A DNA stretch of 64,000 nucleotides from Trifolium pratense (GCF_020283565.1 NC_060059.1:13089501-13153500); one strand, 5' to 3'; counted from the stretch's first letter, positions 21,800 through 35,060 are shown. The notes: a model not told the origin generated them from the letters alone. Numbers and translations are program-made.

Positions 21800-24700
21800 C
21801 TCCCCCGCAGTCGAAGCGGGAGGTGGACGAATGCTGAGGCTGTCACGGAAATCTTGGAACAATATCAAGGGAAGACCTTTTGTGAAAACATCCGCAATTT
21901 GATATCGTGATGGTACGTGTAGAACTCGGACTTGGCCCCGAGCCACCTTTTCACGAACGAAATGAATATCCAGTTCAATATGTTTTGTTCTTTGATGTTG
22001 GACCGGGTTACCAGAGAGATAAATTGCACTGACGTTGTCACAATAAACCATGGTGGCTTTGGGGATGGGACAATGTAACTCAAGGAGAAGATTGCGTAGC
22101 CAACATGATTCAGAGACCGCATTGGCAACTCCACGATATTCGGCTTCGGCACTAGATCGAGATAAGGTGGGTTGCCGTTTAGATGACCAAGATATCAAGT
22201 TATCGCCAAGAAAGACACAGTAGCCAGAAGTAGAGCGTCTGGTGTCGGGGCACCCACCCCAATCAGCATCGGTATATGAAATTAAAGAAGTAGTGGATGA
22301 AGGGTAAAGATGCAAACCATAGTGGCAAGTTCCCTGAATATAGCGCAGGATACGTCTAAGAGCATGCATGTGGTCTTCCAGCGGATTGTGCATAAAGAGA
22401 CATATCTGTTGTACTGCATAGGAGATATCAGGACGAGTGAAAGTAAGATATTGGAGGGCTCCTGCAAGACTTCGATATAGGGATGGATCCGCACAAGGAT
22501 CACTTTTGGTGGCACTCATCTTAGGTTTTGTGTCAACCGGGGTTAGGCAGGGTTTGCAAGAGGACATACCTGCTCTTGCAAGAATTTCTTCAGCATACTT
22601 TTTCTGTGATAGAAATAACCCTTGTTGGTGTCGAGTGACTGCAATGCCCAAGAAATAGCTCAAAGGTCCCAAATCTTTCATAGCAAACTCAAAACTGAGT
22701 AAAGAAATGATAAATTGTCGCAAACCATCAGACGAGGTTGTGAGAATAATATCATCAACATAAAGTAAGATGTATGCCATATGATTATTTTTCCTGTATA
22801 TGAAAAGAGAGTGATCACACTTGCTTTGAGAGAAGCCGATAGATGAGACATAGTCGGCAAATCGCTTATACCAAGCTCGAGGAGCCTGTTTGAGCCCATA
22901 AAGTGACTTGCGGAGAAGACATACATGATGAGGTTTTTCTGTATCGCGAAAACCTAAGGGTTGATGCATGTAGACTGTTTCTTTTAGTTCACCATGTAGA
23001 AACGCGTTCTTGACATCCAACTGATGAATTTGCCAAGATCGAGATGTAGCAATGCTAAGAACTGTTCGAATTGTTGCTGGTTTTACAACAGGACTAAAAG
23101 TCTCTCCACAGTCAATGCCAACCTGTTGACCTGCACCATCACCTACAAGTCGGGCTTTATGCCTCTCAAAAGTACCGTCAGATTTTTCTTTATGTCTAAA
23201 AATCCACATAGACCGAATAACATTAACATCAGGTGGTCGTGGTACTAAATCCCACGTCTCATTTTTAATTAGAGCCTTAAATTCATCATCCATAGCCAAT
23301 TTCCAATTTGGGTCTTTAAGTGCGGACACGGGGTTTCTAGGTAGAGGAGATTTTGTAACATGGGTGTGGAGACCATAGTATTTTTGGTTTGGTTTAAAAA
23401 TGTTATTTTGGCTCCTAGTTATTGGTTTGGTGTCTGCGTGTACAGTTGGTTGAAAAATTGGAGGAAGGTTTTGTGGTATGGGATCGTGATGGTTTGATGG
23501 TATAGGAGATGAGGGTGATGTATGTGATGTTATGTTTGGGTTTATGTTTGAGTCCAATTGGTGTTGAAGTGAGGAAACATCTGGTGTATTTGTGTTTAAG
23601 TTCGGAGAAGGAGAGATGTTATGGTTTGTGTTATTGGCTGGTTGTAGATTAGATGGTCCGGTTTGGTTTTGGTACATTAGATGTTGTATGGTGTAGGGGG
23701 ACAAGTCATTGTCTAGGAAAGTGTATGTATTAGGTTGGGGAAGATGCAGTTTTGCATATGGAAAAGTGGTTTCGTCAAAAAGGACATGACGACAAATAAT
23801 AATTTTATTTGAAGAGAGGTCTAAACATTTATAGCCTCGATGGTTTGACGGATACCCAAGAAATACACATTTTGTGGACCGAGGTTGAAGTTTGTGAATT
23901 TTGGATGAAGGAAAAAGAGGAAAGCATAAACAACCAAACACTCGTAAGTGGGAGTAAGACGGGTCTTTGTGGTACAACATTTTAAGTGGTGATTCAAAAT
24001 TGATAGTTTTGCTTGGTAATATATTCAGAAGGTAGGTTGCCATTTCTAAAGCGTGATGCCAAAAGGAAGTGGGTAATGACGCATGAACTAATAAAGTTCG
24101 GATAATATTGTTGATGGAACGTATTTTTCGTTCAGATTTACCATTTTGAGAAGATGTGTAAGGGCAGGATAAACGAAAAACAATTCCATTAGTTTCACAC
24201 ATTTTTCGAAAATTACTATTTACATATTCACTACCATTGTCGCATTGAATAGTTTTAATGTCACGTTGGAATTGTGTGTTGATGTATGCTCTTAGTTTTT
24301 GAAACAATGGATAAACTTGGGACTTATGTGACATAGGAAAAGTCCATAGAAAATTTGAATAATTATCCAAAAAAAGAACATAATATTTGTGACCAACAGA
24401 ACTTAAAACAGGAGACGTCCATACATCACTATGCAATATATCAAAGGGCAACAAACTTCTATTAAGAGAAATCATGAAAGGTAATTTAACATGTTTACCA
24501 AGCGGACAAGAGTGACAAAATTGAGAATGTAATTTCTTAGAACTATTACATTCAATCAAGTTATTTTGCTTAAGGGAGTGTAAAACATTTTCTCCCGGAT
24601 GACCTAAACGGTCATGCCAAAGTGATGATGACAAAACTGCAAATGAAGAGGTAGGCTCGAATTTATTGGGGGATGGTGCGGTAGTGATGGGATAAAGGTC

Positions 24701-25981
24701 ACCTTGGCTCTCACATCTCATTAGAGGCATCCCCGTCTGAAAATCCTTCACAGAGAAACCAAATGGGTCAAATTCAATAGAAACTTTATTATCTGTGGTA
24801 AATTTGCGAACAGAAACTAAGTTTTTAATTAAATTTGGGGCATGGAGTACATTGTTTAGGACAAGAGGAGGGTGGGGGGCTGTTATTTGTGTACTACCAA
24901 GACCGTAAATTGGAACAGATTGGCCATTTCCTACGATGATTTTATTATTTTTGCTCAATTTAAAATAAGATGAGAGATTACCTTGCGAGGACGTCATGTG
25001 GGAAGTGGCTCCGGTGTCCATATACCAAGATGGGCCCGGCTGAGCAAGGTGTAGAGTGCGTAATGCATTGTCAATGTCAGTTGGACTAGGTGTATTAACA
25101 TTGAAAGCAGCTGCAGCTTGTTGCGGTCTAGGACCAAGAACTCCACCTTGATGAGGGTTGGTGGTATTGTTGGGCATCCTCCCATTGTTGCTCGGGTAAG
25201 GACATGGTGGTATGTACCAAGGAGCCCACTGTGGCCAAGGGCTGCCCCATTGCTGCTGTTGTTGTCCTCGGCCACCACCATCGAAATGGTTAGGCCCGTT
25301 TCGACCACCCCGAGCGCTGTTCCGTCCACCATTGTTGCGGTGGTTCCTTCTTCCTCGGTTACTGCGGTTTTGACTTCGAGGGGTGGGAGGGATGACAGGT
25401 TCATCTGATGCGGTTTTGACCAAAAGTGCCGTTGTGTTAGAAGAGCTAGACTCACGAGCAGCACGCTGAAGCATGGTAGTTTCTTCAAGCTCTAATCGTG
25501 ATTTTGCAGCGGCAAAACTGGGCAGAGGGTCATGTTGTTGGACATATGTCACGAATCCAGCATACGCATCGGTGAGACCGGCGATCATTTTTAATACCAA
25601 ACGGGTCTCAGTAACAGGAGAGCCAACATTGTTCAGTTGGTCGGAGAGAAGCTTAAGATGGTTACAATAAGCTTTAGTGGATGGAAAATCTTCCAGGTTG
25701 GTGTTGCTGAATTGATTTTCGAGTTGAACGGCACGAGCGTGTTTGTTATCATTAAACATGGCTGCTATACGTTTCCAACATTCTTCAGCAGTGTCATTAA
25801 GCACAAGTATAGAGGTGAGGATATCTTGTGTGACAGTTGCATACATCCACTGTAATAACACAGCATCAAGGCGATTCCAAAGATCGGAATCCTTTTCCTT
25901 CGCGGCAGCCGCGACTTTGCGAGCGGTTTCATCAGAAGGTGGGATGATGTGATCAAGAAGGTTGTGAACTCGGGCTTGCAC
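21794..25981 (-). CDS. Copia gag-pol polyprotein, 5' end broken
   Basis: About 1395 codons are open, read from just after a TAG (25984-25982) to a TAG in the 3' LTR. Domains in order: gag helical region (about 1-170); an RG/RN-rich segment (about 205-240) where a CCHC zinc knuckle would be expected but none is seen; aspartic protease DTGATSH (about 322); GAG-pre-integrase H-H-C-C (about 455-500); integrase D, D (CDNGSEY, about 580) and E (KSERK, about 615); reverse transcriptase YVDD (about 1075); and RNase H TDADWGG with SAEAEY (about 1238-1290). The first codon of this frame is GTG, not ATG. In-frame gag coding continues upstream of the TAG to about 26150 and is out of frame with the likely ATG at 26166. 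So gag carries one nonsense change and one frameshift, while pol looks intact. Confidence 0.93.
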   Translation of the reverse strand: MQARVHNLLDHIIPPSDETARKVAAAAKEKDSDLWNRLDAVLLQWMYATVTQDILTSILVLNDTAEECWKRIAAMFNDNKHARAVQLENQFSNTNLEDFPSTKAYCNHLKLLSDQLNNVGSPVTETRLVLKMIAGLTDAYAGFVTYVQQHDPLPSFAAAKSRLELEETTMLQRAARESSSSNTTALLVKTASDEPVIPPTPRSQNRSNRGRRNHRNNGGRNSARGGRNGPNHFDGGGRGQQQQQWGSPWPQWAPWYIPPCPYPSNNGRMPNNTTNPHQGGVLGPRPQQAAAAFNVNTPSPTDIDNALRTLHLAQPGPSWYMDTGATSHMTSSQGNLSSYFKLSKNNKIIVGNGQSVPIYGLGSTQITAPHPPLVLNNVLHAPNLIKNLVSVRKFTTDNKVSIEFDPFGFSVKDFQTGMPLMRCESQGDLYPITTAPSPNKFEPTSSFAVLSSSLWHDRLGHPGENVLHSLKQNNLIECNSSKKLHSQFCHSCPLGKHVKLPFMISLNRSLLPFDILHSDVWTSPVLSSVGHKYYVLFLDNYSNFLWTFPMSHKSQVYPLFQKLRAYINTQFQRDIKTIQCDNGSEYVNSNFRKMCETNGIVFRLSCPYTSSQNGKSERKIRSINNIIRTLLVHASLPTSFWHHALEMATYLLNILPSKTINFESPLKMLYHKDPSYSHLRVFGCLCFPLFPSSKIHKLQPRSTKCVFLGYPSNHRGYKCLDLSSNKIIICRHVLFDETTFPYAKLHLPQPNTYTFLDNDLSPYTIQHLMYQNQTGPSNLQPANNTNHNISPSPNLNTNTPDVSSLQHQLDSNINPNITSHTSPSSPIPSNHHDPIPQNLPPIFQPTVHADTKPITRSQNNIFKPNQKYYGLHTHVTKSPLPRNPVSALKDPNWKLAMDDEFKALIKNETWDLVPRPPDVNVIRSMWIFRHKEKSDGTFERHKARLVGDGAGQQVGIDCGETFSPVVKPATIRTVLSIATSRSWQIHQLDVKNAFLHGELKETVYMHQPLGFRDTEKPHHVCLLRKSLYGLKQAPRAWYKRFADYVSSIGFSQSKCDHSLFIYRKNNHMAYILLYVDDIILTTSSDGLRQFIISLLSFEFAMKDLGPLSYFLGIAVTRHQQGLFLSQKKYAEEILARAGMSSCKPCLTPVDTKPKMSATKSDPCADPSLYRSLAGALQYLTFTRPDISYAVQQICLFMHNPLEDHMHALRRILRYIQGTCHYGLHLYPSSTTSLISYTDADWGGCPDTRRSTSGYCVFLGDNLISWSSKRQPTLSRSSAEAEYRGVANAVSESCWLRNLLLELHCPIPKATMVYCDNVSAIYLSGNPVQHQRTKHIELDIHFVREKVARGQVRVLHVPSRYQIADVFTKGLPLILFQDFRDSLSIRPPPASTAGEY

Positions 25982-26257
25982 CTAAAAAAGTGCAGACCAG
26001 GATAGATAGACATTAGCATCATTATCCAACGTGACCGGGATGATGGTTTTGATGTTGGTAATGGAGAAAGCAGTGTGAAAATTTGATTTTGATGCCGTAG
26101 GAGCAGGTGGGTTTGACACCGACGAAGTGTCATCGGCATCGTTTATGGATTGGTGCTCGCAGGCATGGTTGAATTTGAAGGAAGGGAAATAGCCAATGGA
26201 GAGGAAGCGGCAGTGGAGAGAAAGAAGTTTAGGTTTGGATCGTGAAAACTGATACCA

Positions 26258-26424
26258 TATAAGAATATAATCCCCTGATTATTATTGATGAGAATTGTGA
26301 TACATATACAATTGTTTCTGATTCTGATATAGAAACTAATAAAGCCTAATCAATATAATTACATATTTGACAACTCAAATAATAATACATAATGAATATA
26401 GAATAAACATAATTGATTCTAATA
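26258..26424 (-). repeat. 5' LTR of the Copia element
   Basis: It is identical to the 3' LTR except at 26351. The GATTA target duplication follows at 26425-26429 and the primer-binding site precedes it at 26249-26257 (plus coordinates). Confidence 0.93.
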
Positions 26425-26429
26425 GATTA

Positions 26430-29400
26430 TTTTTATATTTTTATTTTCTACAACTTATTGTTACACACAAAAGTTAAATTGAACATCAAAATTTTGATGT
26501 AAAAACCTCATTTTCCTAGGAGAAAAGGAATATAAGTGTTAGAGTGAAATTTAAATTTTACTTATAGCAATAAGAAAAGAATGGAAACAAAACAGCCAGG
26601 GATTTCAGTTTAGGAACAGAATCCAAGGATAATGAAGTATCTATTTTTTTCTCTATAAATTTATTTCTATACATTATATATTTTGCATAGGATTCTCTCT
26701 ATTTTTCTATTCACCCATTTGCTTCTTGTCCCATATTTTTTTGTCAAAACATAGGTAATATTCTTTACTGTTGGACCTTAATTATATATCATTTGAAGCT
26801 TCACCACATCATGGACCCTTGTTTGTTTCTCTCATTCATTTCCTTTTCTTTTCTAGTGAAGTTTTTCCTTTTTTCTTCACTTAGAAATTATCACAAGGTT
26901 TGCAATATTTGATCAAAGCTGTTGTTGCAATGTTATTTCAACTTCCTAACTTTTTTCTGCTTTCAAGTTTAAGAGTTTGTTTTATACTTCTATCTAAAGG
27001 TTTATTTAATTTTAGTGGAATGGTCCCATACCCAATTGTGTGAAGATTTTTTAAATAAAATCCACTATTGTGATTATGATCATAATTTCAGGTGAAATGA
27101 TCATATCAACAATACTTGACCATAATTCTAAAGTAGTAACAGTAACACACCCCTTAACAATCCAATAAAAGCATGGCTATTTTGATCACAATTTTAAAGA
27201 CAAAACAAAAAGTAGCCATACTTATTGAAAAAAAAACCACAAGTGGCATATAGAAAAGTGATATAGCTATTTAAATGTGTGAAAGTTTAGTCACTAGGCT
27301 ATTTGACAAAAAAAAAAGAACAGAAGATATATCTGCCATTCTAAAAAGAAAAGAGATATGTGTGAGTTTATAAGGAGAGACATCGTTTATCGTACAAATT
27401 AATTTGTAGGGACGAGTTAGACCACTATAAAAGTTATAGTGAACATCAGATCCCGGGACAAAAATTTGACACCGTCTTTCTCTCCACTCATATCAGGGAA
27501 TCCGAGACATTTTCTACACTCCCAACACGAAACTCGAGACATGTAAAAAATATTAAAAAAAACAAAAAAAAAGTATATTTATTGTATATTTATTAGCCGA
27601 TTGAAATTGTGTTTGAATAACATATTTGTAAAAGTTATTATGGTATCAAAACTTATAGATTTGAATCGTATATCCACACACAAACCTCAATAGTCTCAAA
27701 CATAGACCTGAATTTTTTATTTATAAAAATAGACATTTTTATCTTCAAACTAATTTTGTGGAAATGCATTTATCTATAAACATCTATCTATAAATATAAC
27801 AAAGAAGATATTAAGAAATCTCTTCCAATTTAACAAGAAGTATTGGATTGGAATCCAACTCTGAAAATACAACAGTGTTAAACTTCATGAAGCTTCATCA
27901 TTATTATACCAAAAGAAAGAGTACATTTTTTTTATCACTCTCTAAAATATAAATTGCATGCCCTTAGTCCAAGGGACATTTAATCTTCTTTCTTGAATGT
28001 GATAACAACAGGAATTAATTGGGAATGCGACATACACAGCAGGTTTTGCAAGCAGATGTCAAGACTAAAGCAATATATATTCTCTAGGTTAGATCATAGT
28101 ATATGTGCATGCTGTTTGATAAATTTAACACAAAAATCCATTTTCTTCTCCTCTCCCTTTCTTTCTCTCTCCCTATAGTTAATGCTTGTGAGCTAGGAAT
28201 TGGATTCCATGAATTCAGGAACCATACAGTCAGGCTGCAGTCAGTAATTTCCAACCGTACGATCAAAATTGAATGGCACAGATCTTATGCAGTTTTATTT
28301 TTTAAAATAATAAAAAATCTGACTTTAAAACCTGAACCGTCTGATTTTAATCGGACAGTCCAGATCTTGCTGACTGCATGCAGTCATGATTTTTGACTGC
28401 ACATAATCTGCATCCTTGTGAGCTACTCAATTGGCTATTATTCTAATCCATTTAAAAAAAAAAATTAAAAAATCATTCCAACCAAAATGTGAATGGAAAA
28501 TAAGTTATTTTGTACTACCATTAAAGAATATACTAAAATTAACACACTTGAGAGTGAATAATCAATTAAAAATAACCATGATGAAGAAGACAAAAGTACT
28601 CTCTTTGGTTTCTCATTATTAAACAATCAACATCTAGCTTTTAGCCTTACATACATGTCTTCTTCACGTGAGATGTTAAGGAAAAGTTTCCTGGTAGATT
28701 TGGTATATTTAATTAGGTGAATCTAAACATTTTACTTTTTATATTGTCTACTAAACCTTACACATATTTCTTTTTAAAATTTCACCACACAGAACAAAAG
28801 CTAAATCAATAAACACTTATTTGGATTAACATTTGCATCTGATTAAGTCACTACCGGACTCACATCCTATGCCTATATTTATCATCATGATAGATATGTT
28901 AGAATTATGATGATTGACCGTCATTTTTTAAGAACTATACTCTATAATTTCTGCAAAATCACAGCAAATTATTATAATTTTGACATATTCACCGTGATAT
29001 CAAAACCGAAGTATTTTCACATTTGTTTGTCTCACGATAAAAGAGACAAACTTGAGAATTACTTTAAACTCAAGCCCAAAAAAAATCCAAACATGCAATA
29101 AATTCATCAACTAACTAACTAGGACACATTTATATTTTCTTCAAAAAAAATCTAGGACATATTTATTTTCCCTATGGTGAGTGAAAATTTGTCCCCACCT
29201 TACGAACCATTGATGTTGATATACAAATAGAAGAGGTTGGAGAAATCTTATAGAATCACCGATATGGCGTTAGGCAAGTCCAACAAAACATGACCCCACA
29301 ATCCACTTTTACAAATCTTCTCATTAAATCATTTTTAACTACTAAAAAGTTTTTTGATGCAACATCATCAAATATCATGTCTCAATTCTCAGATACTATA

Positions 29401-30253
29401 TTAAGTAGTACTAACCTTTTGAATCATCATCATCATCATCAACTTAACACAAAAAGTTAGAAAATGTTTGTTGGAAGTGAGTTATTATATGATGATCACA
29501 AAAAGAGAGTATAAACACTCCGACTCAAAATAAGTGTCACAATTAACTATTTCATATATAACAATCCACAATTTTGGTCATTAATATCTTTAATTATTTG
29601 TTAAAAGTTTCATATCGGTTGTGAGATGACCTGATACAATAATGATATCAGAGTTTCCTCCACAACATGATAGTAGACGGTGTTCAGTAGATTGGACTGA
29701 TACTATAAATATCAGAGTTCCTTCTACTGAACCGTCTGCTATCAAGTTTTTGATTAGACCATCCGCATTTTGAAATAGTGCACATAGTCAAACTGTGACC
29801 ATTATATTAGGAGGGAGGGAGGAGGAAGTAACAAATTATAACATTTACTTTTCTGACAAACAAAAACATCATAAAAAAGCAGACAAGACAAAAGAATTAA
29901 GTCAAAGTGTAAAGAAGGAAAAATTCTCCAAAACTGTGTTAGTATTATTTATGCATATGCATTAACATTGTCTCATTATAAGGTAAGAATTGATTAATGT
30001 AAGAGATAAGAGTGTAGGAACAGGGAAGTAAAGAAGGCCTGGTACAACTACAACTGCCAAAGGTTCAGGGGTTCCTTGGAGTAGCATTAAAGACATAGTT
30101 TTAGATCTTCTTTTCCTCAACACACATTCACCAGCACTATCCAAATGACAAAAAAATAATCACTTTTTTGATGGAGAAAACAAAAAGGAAATAAGCTTTT
30201 ATAAGAAGAAAGTTGCATTGATAACTTGGTAACTTTTAGCTGAAAAAAAACAC
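26430..30253. other. AT-rich intergenic DNA before the formin
   Basis: I see no convincing gene. Contents are a MITE at 28196-28414 and relics of the 18507-18855 repeat near 27365 and 29600. A minus-strand 60-codon frame at 29962-30144 (MDSAGECVLRKRRSK...) has plausible composition but no recognised family and no supporting exons. The last 200 bp should hold the formin promoter and leader. Confidence 0.45.
28196..28414. mobile_element. MITE, Mutator-like target duplication
   Basis: An 11-bp direct repeat CTTGTGAGCTA (28185-28195 and 28415-28425) flanks a 219-bp body. Its two halves are imperfect inverted repeats sharing TGCAGTCAG and an AACCGT.CGAT block followed by ATTGAATGG or its complement. 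Duplication length and structure fit a Mutator-derived MITE. It has no coding capacity. Confidence 0.7.
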
Positions 30254-33200
30254 ATGAGTTTTGGTTCTGAGTTTCTTACAATGTTCTTCATCATTATCAC
30301 ATTCTTGATTACTTTATCATCACAAAGTACTCACATTTTGAGTGTTGGTGCTTTAATCAATTCAGCTGGAAGTTTCCATGTTCATAGTTTACAAGAAAGC
30401 TATTTCTTGAAGGAGAAAAATGAAGAACAAAATGAAAAGTTTCAAGTTGTGAAAATTTCTGGTTTGGATGAGAATGAAGTGAAACATGGTTTTATAGTTG
30501 AAAAGTTTAGATCTTTACTTGGTTTAAAGAGTTTCCACAAAAGGGTTCATTCTAAATCCAATTCTGATTCTGATTCTGATTCTGATCAGTTTCTTACACC
30601 TTCACCTTCTCCATCACAAAACATTGAAGCTGAAGTAGCTCTAGCTCCAGCTCCGGCTCCGGCTCCAACACCTTCTGGATTAATCCATTTTCATCCTCAT
30701 TCTCATCATCAAAAACATCACTTTCATTGGAACAATCCATCTAAAAAGTTTCATCATGATGATGATGATAGAGGAAGAACTAAAAAGATACTAGTAGCTG
30801 TTTTTGTTTCTATTGGAATTCTTTCATTGGTTAGTGTTTTTGGTTTAATCTTATTCTGCAGGAAAAAGTTCACAAATCACAAAAAGAAGAAACCAAAAAG
30901 GACAATGCCTATATGTAGCAAAACAAAAGATAAGGTGAGTTTAAATAATCAAGGATTAGATCTGTTTTATCTTGATGCATTAGGTGAAGATATTGAACAA
31001 CAATGTAGTACAACATTGAAAAACACTAATGATGATGACAATAATGTTAGTAGTAGTTCTTTTACTAAGGAAATTGTGGAAATGGAATTAGTAAAGAAAA
31101 ATGAAAATGATTATGTTGTTGATGATGAGAAAAATTCTTCATCTTGTGTTGATGAAATTGTTAATGAAGATTGTGATTCTTCAGAAGATGAAAGTTTTCA
31201 TTCATTTGTTGATTCACAAGCAAATTCAAGACTTTCTAATGCTTCAATTTGTAGTCTTAGTGATACACATTCCTTGGTGTCACCTCAAAATTCATTTTCA
31301 TTATTACCAAACCAAACATTTCCTAGTTCTCCACAAAACTCAATTATTGTTACAAACACAAATGATTCTCACCAACCACAACTACCATTTAGTCCAAAAC
31401 AAAAAGACCAAGAGATTGAAAATGAAAATGAAACCTTTGTTCAACTTCAATCACCTCCTCCTCCACCACCAACACTGCCGCCTCCGCCGCCACCTACACC
31501 ACCATTGAAAATGCCACTTTTTACTTTACATTCACTAACATCTTCATCTAGAGTTTCATCTCACTCTCCACTTTCATTGACTTCTCATACCTTATCTTCT
31601 CCTATGAATTCAGAATCTTCTTCAAGATCAAATCAAAGTCCTGAAAAAGATTCATTTTCTCCTTCTCCATCTCCACCAAACCTCACAAAATCTCCTCTTG
31701 GAAGCATTCCTCCACCACCATTTCCACCTCCATTTCCAAAAGGAAATAGCAACAATAATGGTAAAACACCACCTCCTCCACCATATCAATTCCCTCAATC
31801 ACCACTTGGTAAAGATGGTACACCATTGGCTAAACTCAAACCACTTCATTGGGACAAAGTAAGAGCTGCACCAAATCGTACAATGGTTTGGGACAAACTA
31901 AGATCAAGCTCATTTGAGTAAGTTCAACTTCATAAGTGCATGTCTGAATTTGCAGTAAATTTGACAGAATTACGATGACTCTCTAAAGTTAACTTTTGTT
32001 AAAAGTTAGCGTAGTCTATTGTGATTCTGCCAAATTAACCGTCAATGCAGACATATTCAACTTCATAAGTGCGTGTCTGAATTTGCAGTAAATTTGACAA
32101 AATCACGATGATGCTCTAAAGTTAACTTTTGTTAAAGTTAACTCAGTCTACTGTGATTATGCCAAATTTACCGTCAATGTAGACACAATCACTAACCATT
32201 TGTCTTAATTATTTATATTATATATCATTTTATTTTTTCAGGTTGGATGAGGAAATGATTGAGTCACTTTTTGGCTATAATTTACAAAATTCAATTAATA
32301 ATGATGAAAGTAAGAGTAAAACACCATCTCCAGGGAAGCATGTACTTGATCCAAAAAGGTTGCAGAACATAACAATATTATCAAAAGCTTTGAATGCGAC
32401 AGCTGAACAAGTATGTGATGCACTAATGCAAGGTAAAAAAAAAAGTACTCCTTATTTATGAACACTTGTCACACATAAAATTTAAGTTCAGTCCATGTGG
32501 TAGAATTATTTTTTAACATGTATCCAAATTCCAAAGTGCAATTGTCATAAATATATGCTGCAAATAAAATAATTAGTCCCATACTGATGATTTATTGTTA
32601 GAATATACCATTAATTTGGTTCTTAAATTGTCACTTTTTTTTAATAATTTTTTTTTGACAGAAAACAGTAATGTAATAATAATATTAATGCTATAAAGTA
32701 AAATGGAACAATGACTTTGATTTATAGCACTATTGAAGCATGTGCTTTGTACACCATATTTTGAGGACAATTTAAGGTCAAATGAACAATTTCAAGATGT
32801 TATTAAATTATTTGAAAAGCAGGGAAGGGATTGTCTTTACCACAATTAGAGGCACTAGTGAAAATGGTACCTACCAAAGAAGAAGAGGTTAAACTCTTCA
32901 ATTATAAAGGCAACATCAATGAATTGGGGTCCGCAGAAAGGTTTGTGAGAGCAGTGCTTAGTGTACCATTTGCTTTTCAAAGAGTTGAAACCATGCTTTA
33001 CAAAGAGACTTTTGATGATGAAGTTGTTCATCTAAGGAACTCTTTTTCAATGCTTGAGGTAACCATCTATCCAAATTTTAATTAAGATTTGACCTTATAA
33101 TCATTGATGACATTAGTCTATGTAATACAGACACTTCAAATTGAAGGTGTGTTCGGTGTTAGATATATGTCAGTATTAAATATTGATACGATAATTCATA

Positions 33201-34364
33201 TGGTTTCATTCAATCACTTACTCCCTCCGGTCACTATTTAGGTTCAATGGACCACTTTTTAAGTTCATTGAAAAACTGATGTATGTGGGCTATATTATGT
33301 ACCAGACACATCAGTTTTCTAATGAATCTAAAAGGTAGTTTTTTTGCTTATAATAGTGACGGGAGAGAGTATATTTTTTCAAATTGTTGTTGATATCCAC
33401 GTGTTTATGTTAGATTTTGTGTCTGAATCGGTGTTTCATAGAACTTCTTACCCTACATGGACATGCATTACTATATTTTCAAATGTTAAGGCTAGAATTA
33501 CTAAATGAAATATTTAAATGTAACCACTTGTTTCGGACATTTGACACGTCTTCAATCTAAAGTGTTAGTATTCAATGTTACATATAGCTTAAACAATCTC
33601 ACACACAAACATTGTGTTAATGTCCTATATACCAGGAGGCATGCAAGGAGCTAAGATCAAGCAGACTCTTCTTGAAACTACTAGAAGCAGTACTCAAAAC
33701 AGGAAACCGAATGAACGTCGGAACAATACGAGGAGGCGCAAGAGCATTCAAACTCGACGCTCTACTCAAGCTAGCAGACGTTAAAGGAACAGATGGAAAA
33801 ACAACCTTACTCCATTTCGTTGTTCAAGAAATCGTCCGTTCAGAAGGAATAAGAGTTTCAGATAGCATAATGGGAAAAATAAGCCAAAAAAGTAACAAAA
33901 ACAGAACAGAAGAAGAAAAAGAAGAAGATTACAGAAAAATGGGACTAGAATTAGTTTCTGGTTTAAGTACTGAATTGTACAATGTTAAAAAGACAGCAAC
34001 AATTGACTTAGATGTTCTTGCTAGTTCAGTTTCAAATCTATATGATGGAATGATTATGATGAAACAACTAGTGGAAAATGAGTTACATGAAGATGAAATG
34101 AGTCATAATTTTGTTATGACTATGAAGATATTTTTGCAATATGTTGATGGAAATTTGAAGGAATTGAGAGGTGAAGAAGATAGAGTGATTGCACGTGTTA
34201 AAGAAATAACTGAGTATTTTCATGGTGATGTTAGTAAAGAGGATAATCCATTAAGGATATTTGTGATAGTGAGAGATTTTATGGGAATGTTGGATAATGT
34301 TTGTAAAGAGCTTAGAAAGTCTAAAGGTTCACGTACTCCAAATCCTCTTGCTCCTTTTAGATAG
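30254..34364 (+). CDS. FH: Type I (membrane) formin
   Basis: Four exons: 30254-31917, 32242-32432, 32823-33058 and 33636-34364, in frame to 939 residues. Formins nucleate and processively elongate actin filaments; plant type I members span the plasma membrane and link wall, membrane and cytoskeleton. Seen directly: a hydrophobic signal peptide (about 1-33); an extracytosolic region with Ser-Asp repeats and an AP-rich arabinogalactan-like block (about 130-140); a transmembrane helix [20 protein letters not shown] (about 179-200); an acidic/Ser-rich linker; FH1 proline runs for profilin (about 400-417 and 490-515); and an FH2 domain from [11 protein letters not shown] (about 530) through [13 protein letters not shown] and [11 protein letters not shown] to near the C-terminus. 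No key block is missing. The ATG follows an A-rich leader. The class number is not assigned. Confidence 0.95.
31936..32190 (+). repeat. Tandemly duplicated hairpin element in formin intron 1
   Basis: Two direct copies of about 130 bp (starting at CAACTTCATAAGTGCATGTC near 31925 and CAACTTCATAAGTGCGTGTC near 32058) each fold on themselves. GTCTGAATTTGCAGTAAATTTG at the left of each copy pairs imperfectly with the complement of CAAATTAACCGTCAATGCAGAC or its equivalent at the right, and AAAGTTAACTTTTGTTAAAAGTT forms the centre. The element fills most of the 324-bp intron. Confidence 0.75.
33221..33369. mobile_element. Stowaway MITE in formin intron 3
   Basis: The termini are CTCCCTCCGGTCACTAT and its complement ATAGTGACGGGAGAGAG, flanked by TA on each side (33219-33220 and 33370-33371). 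This is the hallmark of Tc1/mariner-derived Stowaway elements. The 149-bp body is non-coding and internally complementary. Confidence 0.88.
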
Positions 34365-35060
34365 ATTAGATTTTTAGACTTTACACTTTCATCTTTACAC
34401 TTTCATGTGTGTGTTCATAGGAATTGATTCAAATTTTCAAACAACTTGAGTGTAACTTTATTTTATAGTGCTATTACCTATTGTTATTATTATTCCAATG
34501 TGTTCCTTCTTTTTCCACACAACTTGTATTGTATATGGAAATATAAGAACTAGAGAAAAAGAAATAATTCATGTCTGCAAACTGTGTCTCAATTTTGGTG
34601 ACCTCAACATAGGATTACATGTTCCGGGCATCAAGCTGAATGTTTGCTAGTGGTGATTTTTTTTTTAAGTTTACTCATTAAGCAATAGTATTGAGATGTC
34701 ACATTCAAGTGTATAGTATCTAAATAGTTGAAATGTTTGTACATGAATTATTATGGCAATAGTATATGAATTATTATTGAAATATAAAGGATGTCAAATT
34801 ATTGGGGGTGCTTTTGTTTTTGTTGATAATGTATTTTTTTTATCATTTAATAATAATATGGTAAATACATATTGAAATATCGATAAAATTATTGAAACTA
34901 GTTAGAGATGCAGCCATCTAGACAAGAATATGAGCGACTTCATTTGTTTATCTCTCAATGAACTTAACATGAGAGTTCACAAGACAAGTAGCTAGAATAA
35001 GCCCACACAATCACTTAAAATAGCACCAAGATCGGATGTATAGGTTCTATTGCTCTAAAG

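Larger units (their letters stand above)
21633..26424 (-). mobile_element. Ty1/Copia LTR retrotransposon, recent insertion
   Basis: Two direct 167-bp LTRs (21633-21799 and 26258-26424) differ at a single position (21726 T versus 26351 C). They are flanked by the 5-bp duplication GATTA (21628-21632 and 26425-26429). The primer-binding site TGGTATCAG (complementary to initiator tRNA-Met) abuts the 5' LTR at 26257-26249. A purine tract GCGGGGGAG (21808-21800) abuts the 3' LTR. The LTR ends are TATTAG...TTATA, not the usual TG...CA. The order protease, integrase, RT, RNase H places it in Copia. The near-identical LTRs show recent insertion. Confidence 0.97.

Noticed and set aside
25765..26139. 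124-codon minus-strand frame upstream of the Copia polyprotein
   Set aside because: The in-frame gag continuation is in a different frame; this one is a shadow of the broken gag start.
29962..30144. Small minus-strand gene of 60 codons
   Set aside because: The composition is plausible, but there is no family match, no conserved neighbours and no promoter or exon support; kept only as a remark.
30254..31921. Treating the first formin frame as a complete 555-residue protein
   Set aside because: A GTAAGT donor at 31918 and three further exons complete the FH2 domain in frame.
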